A stretch of 64,000 bases of DNA from Bacteroidia bacterium (GTDB lineage Bacteria; Bacteroidota; Bacteroidia; Chitinophagales; Chitinophagaceae): NCBI GenBank assembly GCA_030429205.1, contig JAUICZ010000001.1:548806-612805 (forward strand), given 5' to 3'. The notes beneath the pieces are model-generated. The model did not search any database. It was given only the letters and a program-made list of their open reading frames with translations, and was not told the origin of the DNA. The position numbers were made by a program, and so were the translations under genes. Numbering within the stretch: position 1 is the stretch's first letter; every line of letters starts with the position of its first letter. Shown one piece after another: positions 27,369-35,813 of the stretch.

Positions 27369-27380
27369 CTTTTTAGTTGC
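27365..27380. promoter_or_regulatory. Putative ArsR operator O2
   Basis: GCAACT-TTTT-AGTTGC, a perfect 6-4-6 palindrome sharing the flank TACGCAACT with O1. It covers the -33 TTG of the promoter. Centre-to-centre distance to O1 is 42 bases, about four helical turns. Confidence 0.65.
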
Positions 27381-27471
27381 CTATTTTTATTATTGACTAA
27401 GAATTCACCGGTACGAATACTTATCCTTAGCCTTAAAAATTTATATCTTGTTGCTTCCAAAACAGATTTAG

Positions 27472-28593
27472 ATGTCAGTAACGATAAAGCCTTGTGATAC
27501 GGTCGCAGACCTGAAGAAATTTGTACAATTCCCATACAATCTGTATAGCAGTAATAAGTACTGGGTACCACCGATGAAGAAAGATGAGCTTAACTCATTA
27601 CAACCATCTACCAACCCTGCATATAAGCATTGCGATGCACAATTTTGGATAGCGCTGAAAGATGGTAAAGTAGTCGGCAGGATCGGTGCCATTATCAACA
27701 AAGCCTATAACGAGCAGGTGGGCACTAAACTGGGCCGTATCTCCCGCCTAGAGTTTATCGACGATAAAGAAGTAAGCAAAGCATTACTGAATACTGCTGA
27801 AAGCTGGATAAAAGAGCGTGGTATGGAAGGCGTGCATGGTCCGCTGGGCTTTACCAACTTAGACCACCAGGCGGTAATGATAGAAGGACACGACCATTTA
27901 CCATCCATCGCATCAGAATACCACTTACCCTACTATAAAGAGCATTTAGAAGCGGCAGGCTACGAGAAAGAGATGGACTGGGTAGAGTTTCGTTTGAAGC
28001 TGGCAGATGCTATACCTGAGAAGGCGCTGAAGCTGAATGAGATGATCAAGAAGCGCTATAAGCTGAAAGTGGTACACTTTACCACGCAACAACAATTGAA
28101 AGAACAGGCATCGCGCGCGTTCGATTTGTTGAACAATGCTTTTGGCGAGCTCTTCAGCTTTGTGAAGATGGACAAGGAGCTTTCTGATTTTTACATCAAT
28201 AAATACTTCAGCATACTAAACCCTAAGTTTGTGAAGATGATCGAAGATGAGAACGGCGAACTGATCGGGTTCATTATCAGCCTTCCGTCGCTTAGCGAAG
28301 CCATGCAAAAAGCAAAAGGGAAACTATTCCCGCTGGGTTGGTGGCATATTATGCAGGCATTAAAAAAGCCAAAAGTGGTAGACTTACTGTTAACAGGTAT
28401 TCACCCCGACTGGCAGGCAAAAGGTGTGAGTGCCATACTCATTACCGAGCTGCAAAAAGTAATGTTCGAACATGGTGTAACGCACGTAGAGACTACCGGT
28501 ATTATTGAAACGAATGAAAAGGCCATCAGCCACTGGAAAAACTACGACCATATACAGCACAAGCGCAAACGCTGCTTTAAGAAAATGTTTTAG
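27472..28593 (+). CDS. GNAT-like acyltransferase-fold protein (BcerS-like)
   Basis: A 373-residue protein that resembles the large BcerS-like GNAT proteins: 'YWVPPMKKDELNSL' and 'NPAYKHCDAQFWIALKDGKVVGRIGAI' at the start, 'GISRLEFIDDKEVSKALLNTAESWIKERGM'-type helix (residues 80-120) and 'GVHGPLGFTNLDHQAVMIEG'. A second GNAT-like half has 'LIGFIISLPSLSEAMQKAKGK' and 'LLTGIHPDWQAKGVSAILITELQ', the usual acyl-CoA loop position. The substrate is unknown. The 3' end of the gene is partly repeated 628 bases downstream as a pseudogene remnant. Confidence 0.75.
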   Translation: MSVTIKPCDTVADLKKFVQFPYNLYSSNKYWVPPMKKDELNSLQPSTNPAYKHCDAQFWIALKDGKVVGRIGAIINKAYNEQVGTKLGRISRLEFIDDKEVSKALLNTAESWIKERGMEGVHGPLGFTNLDHQAVMIEGHDHLPSIASEYHLPYYKEHLEAAGYEKEMDWVEFRLKLADAIPEKALKLNEMIKKRYKLKVVHFTTQQQLKEQASRAFDLLNNAFGELFSFVKMDKELSDFYINKYFSILNPKFVKMIEDENGELIGFIISLPSLSEAMQKAKGKLFPLGWWHIMQALKKPKVVDLLLTGIHPDWQAKGVSAILITELQKVMFEHGVTHVETTGIIETNEKAISHWKNYDHIQHKRKRCFKKMF

Positions 28594-28608
28594 AGCCTTA
28601 ACCTAATA

Positions 28609-29049
28609 ATGAAAACCCTTTATACAACAATTATTATTTTAACTACATCACTTATCATTAGTGCATGTGGCTCTGGTACTATTGAAACAACATCTGAAAC
28701 TATGAAAAAAATTGAAGCCTTTAAGGATAAAGAAAAGTTTATTGAAGACGATGAGGTGTTTTATCCTGGTATTTCAGACAAATCACTACAATCAAATTTA
28801 TCAGAAAAAATAAATCTTGCAGCAGATGATTTTGCAGTGCTGGCAAGCAAGAGCAGTGTATCAGAAATTGAATACCAAAATGCCATTAAGAAAGGACTTG
28901 AACGCTTTCGTGACGATTACCTGAATATTGACACGGAGGACCGTGAAAGGATATGCATGTATTTTGAAGAGCTTATGGATATTGTAGGGTTAGAAAGCTC
29001 CGGAGGGCATTTGAATACGTTTATGTACGGTGACGAATATATGAATTAG
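28609..29049 (+). CDS. DUF4844 lipoprotein
   Basis: A 146-residue protein with a lipobox 'LIISAC' (Cys20). The conserved C-terminal block 'YQNAIKKGLERF' followed by 'DTEDRERICMYFEELMDIVGLESSGG' is what I recognise as DUF4844, a family of unknown function in Bacteroidota. It starts 15 bases after the GNAT-like gene. The gene is AT-rich and sits between the full GNAT 3' end and a degenerate second copy of it, so it may have arrived with a duplication or replaced the body of a second GNAT gene. Confidence 0.75.
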   Translation: MKTLYTTIIILTTSLIISACGSGTIETTSETMKKIEAFKDKEKFIEDDEVFYPGISDKSLQSNLSEKINLAADDFAVLASKSSVSEIEYQNAIKKGLERFRDDYLNIDTEDRERICMYFEELMDIVGLESSGGHLNTFMYGDEYMN

Positions 29050-29116
29050 CCACAACGATATCCTAAAGGACGAATTTTCGAAGCGAATACAAATAAAGAA
29101 ATAATCACTTCTCGAG

Positions 29117-29137
29117 ATGCTGAATCAAGTTCAGCAT
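29117..29137. repeat. Intergenic hairpin ATGCTGAA/TTCAGCAT
   Basis: A perfect 8-bp stem with a 5-base loop. The surrounding phrase (CTCGAGATGCTGAA ... TTCAGCATGACG) looks like a dispersed intergenic unit, but only one copy is in the window. Confidence 0.45.
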
Positions 29138-29145
29138 GACGGATT

Positions 29146-29205
29146 GACTACTATAAACCAGTGGAAAAACTACGACCATATACACCACAAACGCTGCTTT
29201 AAGAT
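29146..29205 (+). pseudogene. Remnant of a second GNAT-like gene (3' end only)
   Basis: Bases 29162-29184 are identical to 28534-28556 inside the GNAT-like gene (23 bases), and 29189-29204 are identical to 28567-28582 (16 bases). Between them six bases, two codons, are missing, so the frame is kept: the remnant reads WKNYDHIHHKRCFK against WKNYDHIQHKRKRCFK in the intact gene. This fits the tail of a diverged tandem paralogue whose body has been lost. The stop codon of the minus-strand gene at 29199 lies inside it. Confidence 0.75.
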
Positions 29206-29618
29206 GTCAATTCCTTTAATCTGATAAAATCATTATCATTACCTTCTATGTATGCCTCTGATTCATGAGTAATAGAAATGAATATAGGAGTATCATTCTT
29301 ATAGAAACAAATGTCTTCAGGTAAATTTGGCTCAATCCAGTTACTCAGTACTTTCTCGAAATGTACTAGCAACAAGGCTGTCTCCTCATTAAAATGGTAA
29401 GTATATAATTTAACCGTACTGTCTAATAATACTGTTCCTGGCCAACTATTAGTATCTACTATATTAACTAAATAGATAGAAAGACCTTTTATTAATTCTT
29501 TCCCTTGTTCTGAAAGTTTACTTACATCCCGTACTACAAATGAAAATGTATCTGCATAGTTTAGTAATACAGATGTGATTTGTTGTAGATCGCTTGTATT
29601 TACGTCTTTAGTTTTCAA
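29199..29618 (-). CDS. Hypothetical protein, 139 residues
   Basis: An AT-rich gene for a 139-residue protein without a signal peptide or membrane segment. Features are 'LLNYADTFSFVVRDVSKLSEQGKELIKGL' (helix), 'TVKLYTYHFNEETALLLV' and 'WIEPNLPEDICFYKNDTPIFISITHESEAYI'. The 'W-x-P-NLPEDICFY ... HE' pattern recalls small stand-alone proteins found beside toxin or immunity genes, but I cannot name a family. It lies downstream of nuoN on the same strand, 57 bases apart, and its last codons are in the GNAT remnant. Confidence 0.55.
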   Translation of the reverse strand: MKTKDVNTSDLQQITSVLLNYADTFSFVVRDVSKLSEQGKELIKGLSIYLVNIVDTNSWPGTVLLDSTVKLYTYHFNEETALLLVHFEKVLSNWIEPNLPEDICFYKNDTPIFISITHESEAYIEGNDNDFIRLKELTS

Positions 29619-29675
29619 CTTGAATAACCCGTAAGGAATAGTAATACTGCTTCTGCTATAATTTAGAAAGTAGCC

Positions 29676-31049
29676 TTACCCAATAAACAACTGAGGAGCG
29701 ACACCTATTAGTATCACCAATGCGCAGGTAATGCCTAATAGTATCTTGTCTGCGGCTGTTACTTCGTGGTTCAGTTCTGCATCCCCTGTTTTGAAGTACA
29801 TGGCAATGATCACTCGGAAGTAGTAGTACACACTAATAGCTGCCATCAGTAATGCAAAGATCACTAACCACAACATACCGCCTGCCTGTACGGCGGCATT
29901 CAGCACAAAGTACTTAGCCATGAAACCACCGGTTAGTGGTATACCTGCCAGCGATAATAAGAATATGGTAGTGAAGAAGGCGAGAGCCGGCTCTTTCTTA
30001 GCCAGTCCGTTAAAGCCATCGTAAGTGTAATCTTTCATTTTTACCAGCACAGCAAACATACCTATAGTAGCTACAGTATAAGCTACAGCATAAATGGTCA
30101 TTCCCTGCCATGCTGTTGCGTTTACAGATGCTACTGCAAACAGCATAAAGCCTGCCTGCGCAATAGATGAGTATGCCAGCATACGCTTAACACTCTGCTG
30201 GAATACCGCGGTAACGTTACCTACTAATAAAGTAGCTGCCGTTATTATAGCTACCAGCATCATCCAATGGTCGCTTAAAGAACCGAATGATATATGGAAT
30301 AAACGTAAGAAACCAACAAAAGCACCTGCCTTAACTATGGTAGACATGAAGGCTGTGAAAACGGTAGGAGAACCATCGTACACATCAGGTGTCCACATAT
30401 GCATAGGTGCTGCAGATACTTTAAATGCAAAAGCAATGAGCACAAATATAATACCTGCTAAAGCCAGCGGATTTAAAGTAGTTGATTGTAAGAATGTAAA
30501 GCTGGTGATGTAGAACGAGCCCGTTGCACCATACAATAGTGTAATACCCATTAACAGGATACCTGTTGTGAAGGCACCCATCAAAAAGTACTTCAACGAT
30601 GCTTCGTTACTCTTCAGGTTGCGCTTATCACTACCTGCTAAAATGTATTGAGGTATAGACATGATCTCTATACCAATGAACAACATCAATAAGTTGTTGT
30701 AGCTCGTAAGTAAAAATATACCGCAAAGGATAAAGCTGATGAGTGTGAAGTATTCTGCTACGTGGTTACCCACGCTGATGAATCGTTTACCCATCAATAA
30801 CACATACAAGAAGGTGCAACCTGCCATCAGCATATTGAACCATAGCGCGTAGTTATCGATACGCAATAAATTATTGAACAGTTCTTGTGGTGCAGTTGGG
30901 TCTGCTGTACTATACTCCCATATAGATACACCGAACAATGCCAGCATAGCTACGATCGCTATGCTTACCACAGACTTCTTGTCTTTCACAAAAAGCCCTG
31001 TGAACATCAAAACTATTCCCAATATTGTAGCAGCAATAATTGCCTTCAT
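29676..31049 (-). CDS. nuoN: NADH-quinone oxidoreductase subunit N
   Basis: A 457-residue antiporter-like membrane subunit of complex I with about 14 helices. The proton-channel signatures are present: the TM5-type Glu in 'FIGIEIMSIPQYIL', the helix 'FKVSAAPMHMWTPDVYDGSPTVFTAFMST' and the Lys in 'RMLAYSSIAQAGFML'. It is the last gene of the nuoA-N operon. The gap to nuoM is 31 bases. The length is normal for NuoN of Bacteroidota. Confidence 0.95.
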   Translation of the reverse strand: MKAIIAATILGIVLMFTGLFVKDKKSVVSIAIVAMLALFGVSIWEYSTADPTAPQELFNNLLRIDNYALWFNMLMAGCTFLYVLLMGKRFISVGNHVAEYFTLISFILCGIFLLTSYNNLLMLFIGIEIMSIPQYILAGSDKRNLKSNEASLKYFLMGAFTTGILLMGITLLYGATGSFYITSFTFLQSTTLNPLALAGIIFVLIAFAFKVSAAPMHMWTPDVYDGSPTVFTAFMSTIVKAGAFVGFLRLFHISFGSLSDHWMMLVAIITAATLLVGNVTAVFQQSVKRMLAYSSIAQAGFMLFAVASVNATAWQGMTIYAVAYTVATIGMFAVLVKMKDYTYDGFNGLAKKEPALAFFTTIFLLSLAGIPLTGGFMAKYFVLNAAVQAGGMLWLVIFALLMAAISVYYYFRVIIAMYFKTGDAELNHEVTAADKILLGITCALVILIGVAPQLFIG

Positions 31050-31080
31050 TACGTATTCAGTATTACGTTCAAAACTCTTA

Positions 31081-32517
31081 TTATGGCATCATCGCAAAAC
31101 CACTTGTTAAGTCTAACAGTGGTTTAGGATATACCCCTAAAATTATGATCAAGGCTATAATAATAGCCAAACCTAAATATTCATTTGCTGTCAGGTCGCC
31201 CTCTTTCTTCATCGCCACAGCCTCTCCGTAAGCAGTGCGTTGTATCATGTTCAGCGTATATACCGCACCTAGAATGATACCCAAACCTGCTATTACCATA
31301 AAGGTAGTACTGTATGCAGATGCACTGCTGAACAAACCATTGAACAACATAAACTCACCAATGAATCCATTAGTCAATGGTAATGCAATATTCGCCAGTG
31401 ATATGATCACTAATGCTATCGCCATTTTCGGAGCCGTGCTGGCCATGCCACCCAACTCTCTCATATTACGTGTTCCCCAGCGCTGTTCTACCATACTCAC
31501 TATCACCCACATACCTGCTATGTTGATACCATGGTTGAACATTTGCACCGCAAGCCCGTGTGTACCGATATTAGTACCTGCAAATGCAGCTGCACTCATC
31601 AAGCCCATATGCGCTATAGAAGAATATGCTATCAAACGCTTGATGTCTACCTGAACGATCGCAACCAATGATGCATATACAATACCTATTACAGAAAGCC
31701 AGATCACAAAGTCTGACCAGTAAGCTACCCCTTCGGGCAGTACCGGCAACAACCAGCGAAGTACTGCGAACAAACCCATCTTCACCATCAATGCACTTAA
31801 GATGATGGTTACCGGTGTTGGCGATTGCTCGTAAGCATCGGGCTGCCAGGTATGGAATGGGAATATCGGCATCTTAATAGCAAAGGCTATAAAAATCAGC
31901 CAGAACATCCACTGCTGCTCACTTGCAGGAAGTGATTTACCCGCGCGAATGATGTTATCCATTGCGAAAGCATCTGCTCCCTGGTTTTGTAAGGACAAGT
32001 ATATTAAACCCGCTAAAAGCATTAAGCTACCAACGAATGTATATATGAAGAATTTGAAAGTAACGGCGATACGTCTTTCACCACCCCAGCGAGAGCAAAG
32101 GAAATAGACAGGTATCAATGCCAGCTCCCAGAAGAAGTAGAACAACAAAGCATCGGATGCTAAGAAAACACCAGTGATACCCGCCTGAGATAATAACATC
32201 AGCCCGTAGTAGCGGTTATCATTCTCTACCTCTTTGTTCCAGTTGGTAATAACAATCACAGACATCACTATACCCGTCAACAAACAAAGCATAGAAGCCA
32301 TACCATCTGCCAACAGGCTAACCGATGCACCTAACTGCGGTATCCATGGCATACCCCATTCAATAAACCCACCTTCGTAGGCAGTCATACTGATGAGTGC
32401 CGAAACACCGACAGTTGTAACAGAACTTAATAAAGCGAGGCCCTTAGCAGCACCTTTCAGCGCCATGCTGAAGATACCTGCCAATAAAGGAACCAATATG
32501 AGTAATATCAATACCAT
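31081..32517 (-). CDS. nuoM: NADH-quinone oxidoreductase subunit M
   Basis: A 478-residue antiporter-like subunit. 'LLFYFFWELALIPVYFL' carries the conserved Glu, 'FAIKMPIFPFHTWQPDAYEQSPTPVTIILSALMVKMG' covers the broken helix region, and 'DIKRLIAYSSIAHMGLM' holds the channel Lys. It pumps protons in the membrane arm together with NuoL and NuoN. It lies between nuoL and nuoN in the same operon. The start is the only one that gives the first membrane helix 'LILLILVPLLAGIF'. Confidence 0.95.
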   Translation of the reverse strand: MVLILLILVPLLAGIFSMALKGAAKGLALLSSVTTVGVSALISMTAYEGGFIEWGMPWIPQLGASVSLLADGMASMLCLLTGIVMSVIVITNWNKEVENDNRYYGLMLLSQAGITGVFLASDALLFYFFWELALIPVYFLCSRWGGERRIAVTFKFFIYTFVGSLMLLAGLIYLSLQNQGADAFAMDNIIRAGKSLPASEQQWMFWLIFIAFAIKMPIFPFHTWQPDAYEQSPTPVTIILSALMVKMGLFAVLRWLLPVLPEGVAYWSDFVIWLSVIGIVYASLVAIVQVDIKRLIAYSSIAHMGLMSAAAFAGTNIGTHGLAVQMFNHGINIAGMWVIVSMVEQRWGTRNMRELGGMASTAPKMAIALVIISLANIALPLTNGFIGEFMLFNGLFSSASAYSTTFMVIAGLGIILGAVYTLNMIQRTAYGEAVAMKKEGDLTANEYLGLAIIIALIIILGVYPKPLLDLTSGFAMMP

Positions 32518-32545
32518 AATACTAAACGTAGTATCGTTGTCTTAA

Positions 32546-34426
32546 TTATTGTATCCAAAAATAACTGATGACGAAAAGTATCGTCATACCCAGCACCATT
32601 GCAAAAATGTATAGTCCTACTTGTCCGCTCTGCATCAAGCGTATTTTACCGCTTCCCCAGTTCACCGTTTTACCTATACCGTTTACAATTCCGTCAATTC
32701 CCAGTTTTTCTATAATGTTGTTCAACACTTTCGATAGTGCACCTAATGGTTTTACGATCACGGCATCGTACAACTCATCCACATACCATTTGTTCTCCAA
32801 CGCTTTTGCAATGCCTGTATTCGGCTTAAAGTTTGGATTCTTGGTGCGCACATACGCAAACACGATCATTACTATCACCAACACAGTTGATAATCCCATC
32901 AACATCCATTCTGTTGCATGCTCCAGGTGATGCACACCGTGATTACTCACTACAGGTGCCAGGTAAGCATTCAGAATATGATGCTCGCTCATTACCGGAG
33001 GCAAACCAACATAACCACCAATGATAGACAGTATCGCCAATATAGCTAACGGAATAGTGATAGCTGCAGGGCTTTCGTGTACATGTTTTTCTTGTTCTTC
33101 CGTTCCGCGGAACTTACCTAAGAAGGTTAAGAAGTATAGACGGAACATATAGAAGGCAGTCATCAATGCAGCACCTAATGTCAGGTAGTACATCAACGGG
33201 CTATGACCATATACAGATGCCAGTATCTCATCTTTAGAGAAGAAACCTGCAAAACCCGGTATACCTGCAATTGCCAAACAGCCTATCAGGAAGGTTGTAG
33301 ATGTGATCTTCATTTTCCTGGACAAACCACCCATCTGGCGGATGTCCTGCTCACCATGCATAGCATGTATCACACTACCCGAACCTAAGAATAATAATGC
33401 TTTAAAGAAGGCGTGCGTCATTACGTGGAATACCGCTGTAGTATAAGCGCCTACACCCAAAGCAATGAACATGAACCCGAGCTGGCTCACTGTAGAGTAT
33501 GCCAGTACTTTCTTAATATCATATTGTTTGATAGCAATAGACGCTGCAACGATCGCTGTTGCCAAACCTATCCATGCTACTAAATGTTGTGCGTTTTCTG
33601 CAAGATTATATAATACACTGCTACGGGCGATCATATAAATACCTGCTGTTACCATGGTAGCCGCGTGTATCAATGCAGATACAGGGGTAGGACCCGCCAT
33701 CGCATCGGGCAACCAGGTATATAATGGTATCTGTGCACTCTTACCCATAGCACCGATGAAGAAGCAGATCGCTATCCAGTTATATGTAGAAGAACTAACA
33801 GCAGCACCTTCATTTATTTGACCGAAGAAATCCTGGTATGTAAGTGTACCGAAGTTCAGTAACACCAATAACATACCTACCAAGAAACCTAAGTCACCAA
33901 TACGGTTCATCACAAATGCTTTCTTGGCAGCATCTGTAAAATCTTTTCTCTTATACCAGAAACCGATGAGCAGGTAAGAACATAGTCCTACACCTTCCCA
34001 ACCGATAAACATGATCAGGTAGTTTGAACCCAATACTAAAAGCAGCATTGAGAATACGAACAGGTTCAGGAATGCAAAGTATTTCACCATGCCCTCGTCA
34101 TCGTGCATGTACGATGTTGAGTAAACATGTATCAAAAAGCCTACACCTGTAATGATGAGTAAGAATAAAGATGATAAAGCATCTACCTGGAAAGCAAATG
34201 GAATATTCAGATTACCCGATTGGATAAAGTCGAATAGTTGTACAGTGGTTGCAGTGCCGGCAGACCTCACCTCGAAGAAGATGCCTAATGATACTGCAAA
34301 AGATGCCAGTACAGCAGCGCTACCTACTATACCGCCAACAGATTTCGGTAATTTTCTCCAGCCGATACCATTGATAAGAAAACCTATCAACGGAAATAAT
34401 GGTACTAAATAAACTAAATTCGTCAT
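32546..34426 (-). CDS. nuoL: NADH-quinone oxidoreductase subunit L
   Basis: A 626-residue subunit, the largest membrane subunit and the distal end of the membrane arm. It has the usual 'MFIGWEGVGLCSYLLIGFWY', 'GKSAQIPLYTWLPDAMAGPTPVSALIHAATMVTAG' and 'DIKKVLAYSTVSQLGFMFIALG' segments, and a C-terminal extension with a long amphipathic lateral helix ('ATEWMLMGLSTVLVIVMIVFAY' region onward). The length is normal. It is followed 28 bases later by nuoM. Confidence 0.96.
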   Translation of the reverse strand: MTNLVYLVPLFPLIGFLINGIGWRKLPKSVGGIVGSAAVLASFAVSLGIFFEVRSAGTATTVQLFDFIQSGNLNIPFAFQVDALSSLFLLIITGVGFLIHVYSTSYMHDDEGMVKYFAFLNLFVFSMLLLVLGSNYLIMFIGWEGVGLCSYLLIGFWYKRKDFTDAAKKAFVMNRIGDLGFLVGMLLVLLNFGTLTYQDFFGQINEGAAVSSSTYNWIAICFFIGAMGKSAQIPLYTWLPDAMAGPTPVSALIHAATMVTAGIYMIARSSVLYNLAENAQHLVAWIGLATAIVAASIAIKQYDIKKVLAYSTVSQLGFMFIALGVGAYTTAVFHVMTHAFFKALLFLGSGSVIHAMHGEQDIRQMGGLSRKMKITSTTFLIGCLAIAGIPGFAGFFSKDEILASVYGHSPLMYYLTLGAALMTAFYMFRLYFLTFLGKFRGTEEQEKHVHESPAAITIPLAILAILSIIGGYVGLPPVMSEHHILNAYLAPVVSNHGVHHLEHATEWMLMGLSTVLVIVMIVFAYVRTKNPNFKPNTGIAKALENKWYVDELYDAVIVKPLGALSKVLNNIIEKLGIDGIVNGIGKTVNWGSGKIRLMQSGQVGLYIFAMVLGMTILFVISYFWIQ

Positions 34427-34438
34427 ACCCTATTGGGC

Positions 34439-34738
34439 TTAATGCTTTAACCTGTTTAAAATATTGATATCTACCGAATGTACTTTTCTGTACATCATCA
34501 CAATTATCGCCAAGCCTACTGCTACCTCTGCCGCTGCTACCACCATAATAAAGAACACAAATATCTGTGCAGAAGCATCGTTGTACATTTTTGAAAATGC
34601 AACCAACAACAAGTTCACTGCATTCAGCATTAACTCAATACACATGAAAATGATGATGGCATTTCTGCGCATCAGCGTACCCATGATACCAATGCTGAAT
34701 AACGCAAGGCTTAAGAATAAATAATATTGTATCGGCAT
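34439..34738 (-). CDS. nuoK: NADH-quinone oxidoreductase subunit K
   Basis: A 99-residue subunit with three membrane helices. '[21 protein letters not shown]' carries the conserved Glu of helix 2 and '[19 protein letters not shown]' the one of helix 3, which belong to the E-channel. It lies between nuoJ and nuoL, as in other operons of this type. Confidence 0.95.
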   Translation of the reverse strand: MPIQYYLFLSLALFSIGIMGTLMRRNAIIIFMCIELMLNAVNLLLVAFSKMYNDASAQIFVFFIMVVAAAEVAVGLAIIVMMYRKVHSVDINILNRLKH

Positions 34739-34772
34739 AACCTTATTAAAAGTTCAATATTCAAAAATCCAA

Positions 34773-35294
34773 CTAACTGTTTTCAGTGTTGGGGTGTGGT
34801 GTTCCTTTTTTACCCAATACTACCGCACCTATCATCGCACTCAAGAATAACACACTACTTATTTCAAAAGGCAATACAAACTTCGTAAAGAGTGTTTTAC
34901 CTAAGTTTTTAATCAATCCAATGTCTGTTGCTGTTTGCTCCAGCGTTTTTACGGTTGAAGATTTCAACGCGGCCAAAACCACTAAGAACAATATACCACC
35001 CGATATAACGCCTGCCAGCTGCACCAGTTTATTCTTCTGGGGTTCAGTATCTGCATTCAGGTTCATCAACATGATGACGAACAGGAAGAGTACCATGATA
35101 GCCCCCGCATATACTATGATATTAACGATAGCCAGAAACTGTGCATTCATTAATATATAATGCCCGGAGATAGCAAAGAAAGTTGCTATCAGGAACAATA
35201 CACTACTAACAGGGTTACGACTTAATATCACACCCAGTGCGCAGCTCAACGCCACCACAGTAAGAAACCAAAATATAGCCTCGTATGCACTCAT
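34773..35294 (-). CDS. nuoJ: NADH-quinone oxidoreductase subunit J
   Basis: A 173-residue subunit with five membrane helices. The third has the conserved 'AIVNIIVYAGAIMVLFLFVIML' that forms the pi-bulge region of the membrane arm. Its ATG overlaps the last base of the nuoI stop, which suggests coupled translation. The C-terminal tail 'GAVVLGKKG' followed by a short polar end is typical. Confidence 0.95.
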   Translation of the reverse strand: MSAYEAIFWFLTVVALSCALGVILSRNPVSSVLFLIATFFAISGHYILMNAQFLAIVNIIVYAGAIMVLFLFVIMLMNLNADTEPQKNKLVQLAGVISGGILFLVVLAALKSSTVKTLEQTATDIGLIKNLGKTLFTKFVLPFEISSVLFLSAMIGAVVLGKKGTPHPNTENS

Positions 35295-35806
35295 TACTTG
35301 TCGCTTTCGTGTTTTTTAGGATGAGGTATTAACAGATCGTCTTTTTTGTACACCATTGTTTCTCTCTTATAATGCGTAGGCATCAAAGTCTCACTCAGGT
35401 ATACCGCATCTTTAGGGCAAGCTTCTTCGCAATAACCACAGAAGATGCAGCGCAACATATTGATCTCATACTTAGCCGCATACTTCTCTTCACGATACAA
35501 ATGCTCTTCTCCCGGCTTACGTTCTGCCGCTTCCATTGTAATCGCCTCCGCAGGGCATGCTAATGCGCACAAACCACAGGCCGTACAACGTTCGCGACCT
35601 TCTTCATCACGGTTCAATATATGTAAACCACGAAATACCGGGCTAAACGGACGTTTTTGCTCAGGATATTTTACCGTAGCTTTCTTTTTAAAGATGTGGC
35701 CAACAGTGATGGTCAACCCCTTTAGGATGGCAGGCAGATAAGCCTTTTCGCCTAGCGTCATCGGGCTGCGATCTACTGAAACCGATCTGTTTGTTAGTTT
35801 TTCCAT
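35294..35806 (-). CDS. nuoI: NADH-quinone oxidoreductase subunit I
   Basis: A 170-residue ferredoxin-like subunit that carries clusters N6a and N6b. The eight ligands are C74/C77/C80/C84 ('CTACGLCALACP') and C120/C123/C126/C130 ('CIFCGYCEEACP'). The N-terminal 'LKGLTITVGHIFKKKATVKYPEQ' anchors it on the membrane arm. It lies between nuoH and nuoJ. Confidence 0.96.
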   Translation of the reverse strand: MEKLTNRSVSVDRSPMTLGEKAYLPAILKGLTITVGHIFKKKATVKYPEQKRPFSPVFRGLHILNRDEEGRERCTACGLCALACPAEAITMEAAERKPGEEHLYREEKYAAKYEINMLRCIFCGYCEEACPKDAVYLSETLMPTHYKRETMVYKKDDLLIPHPKKHESDK

Positions 35807-35813
35807 TTTCTCA

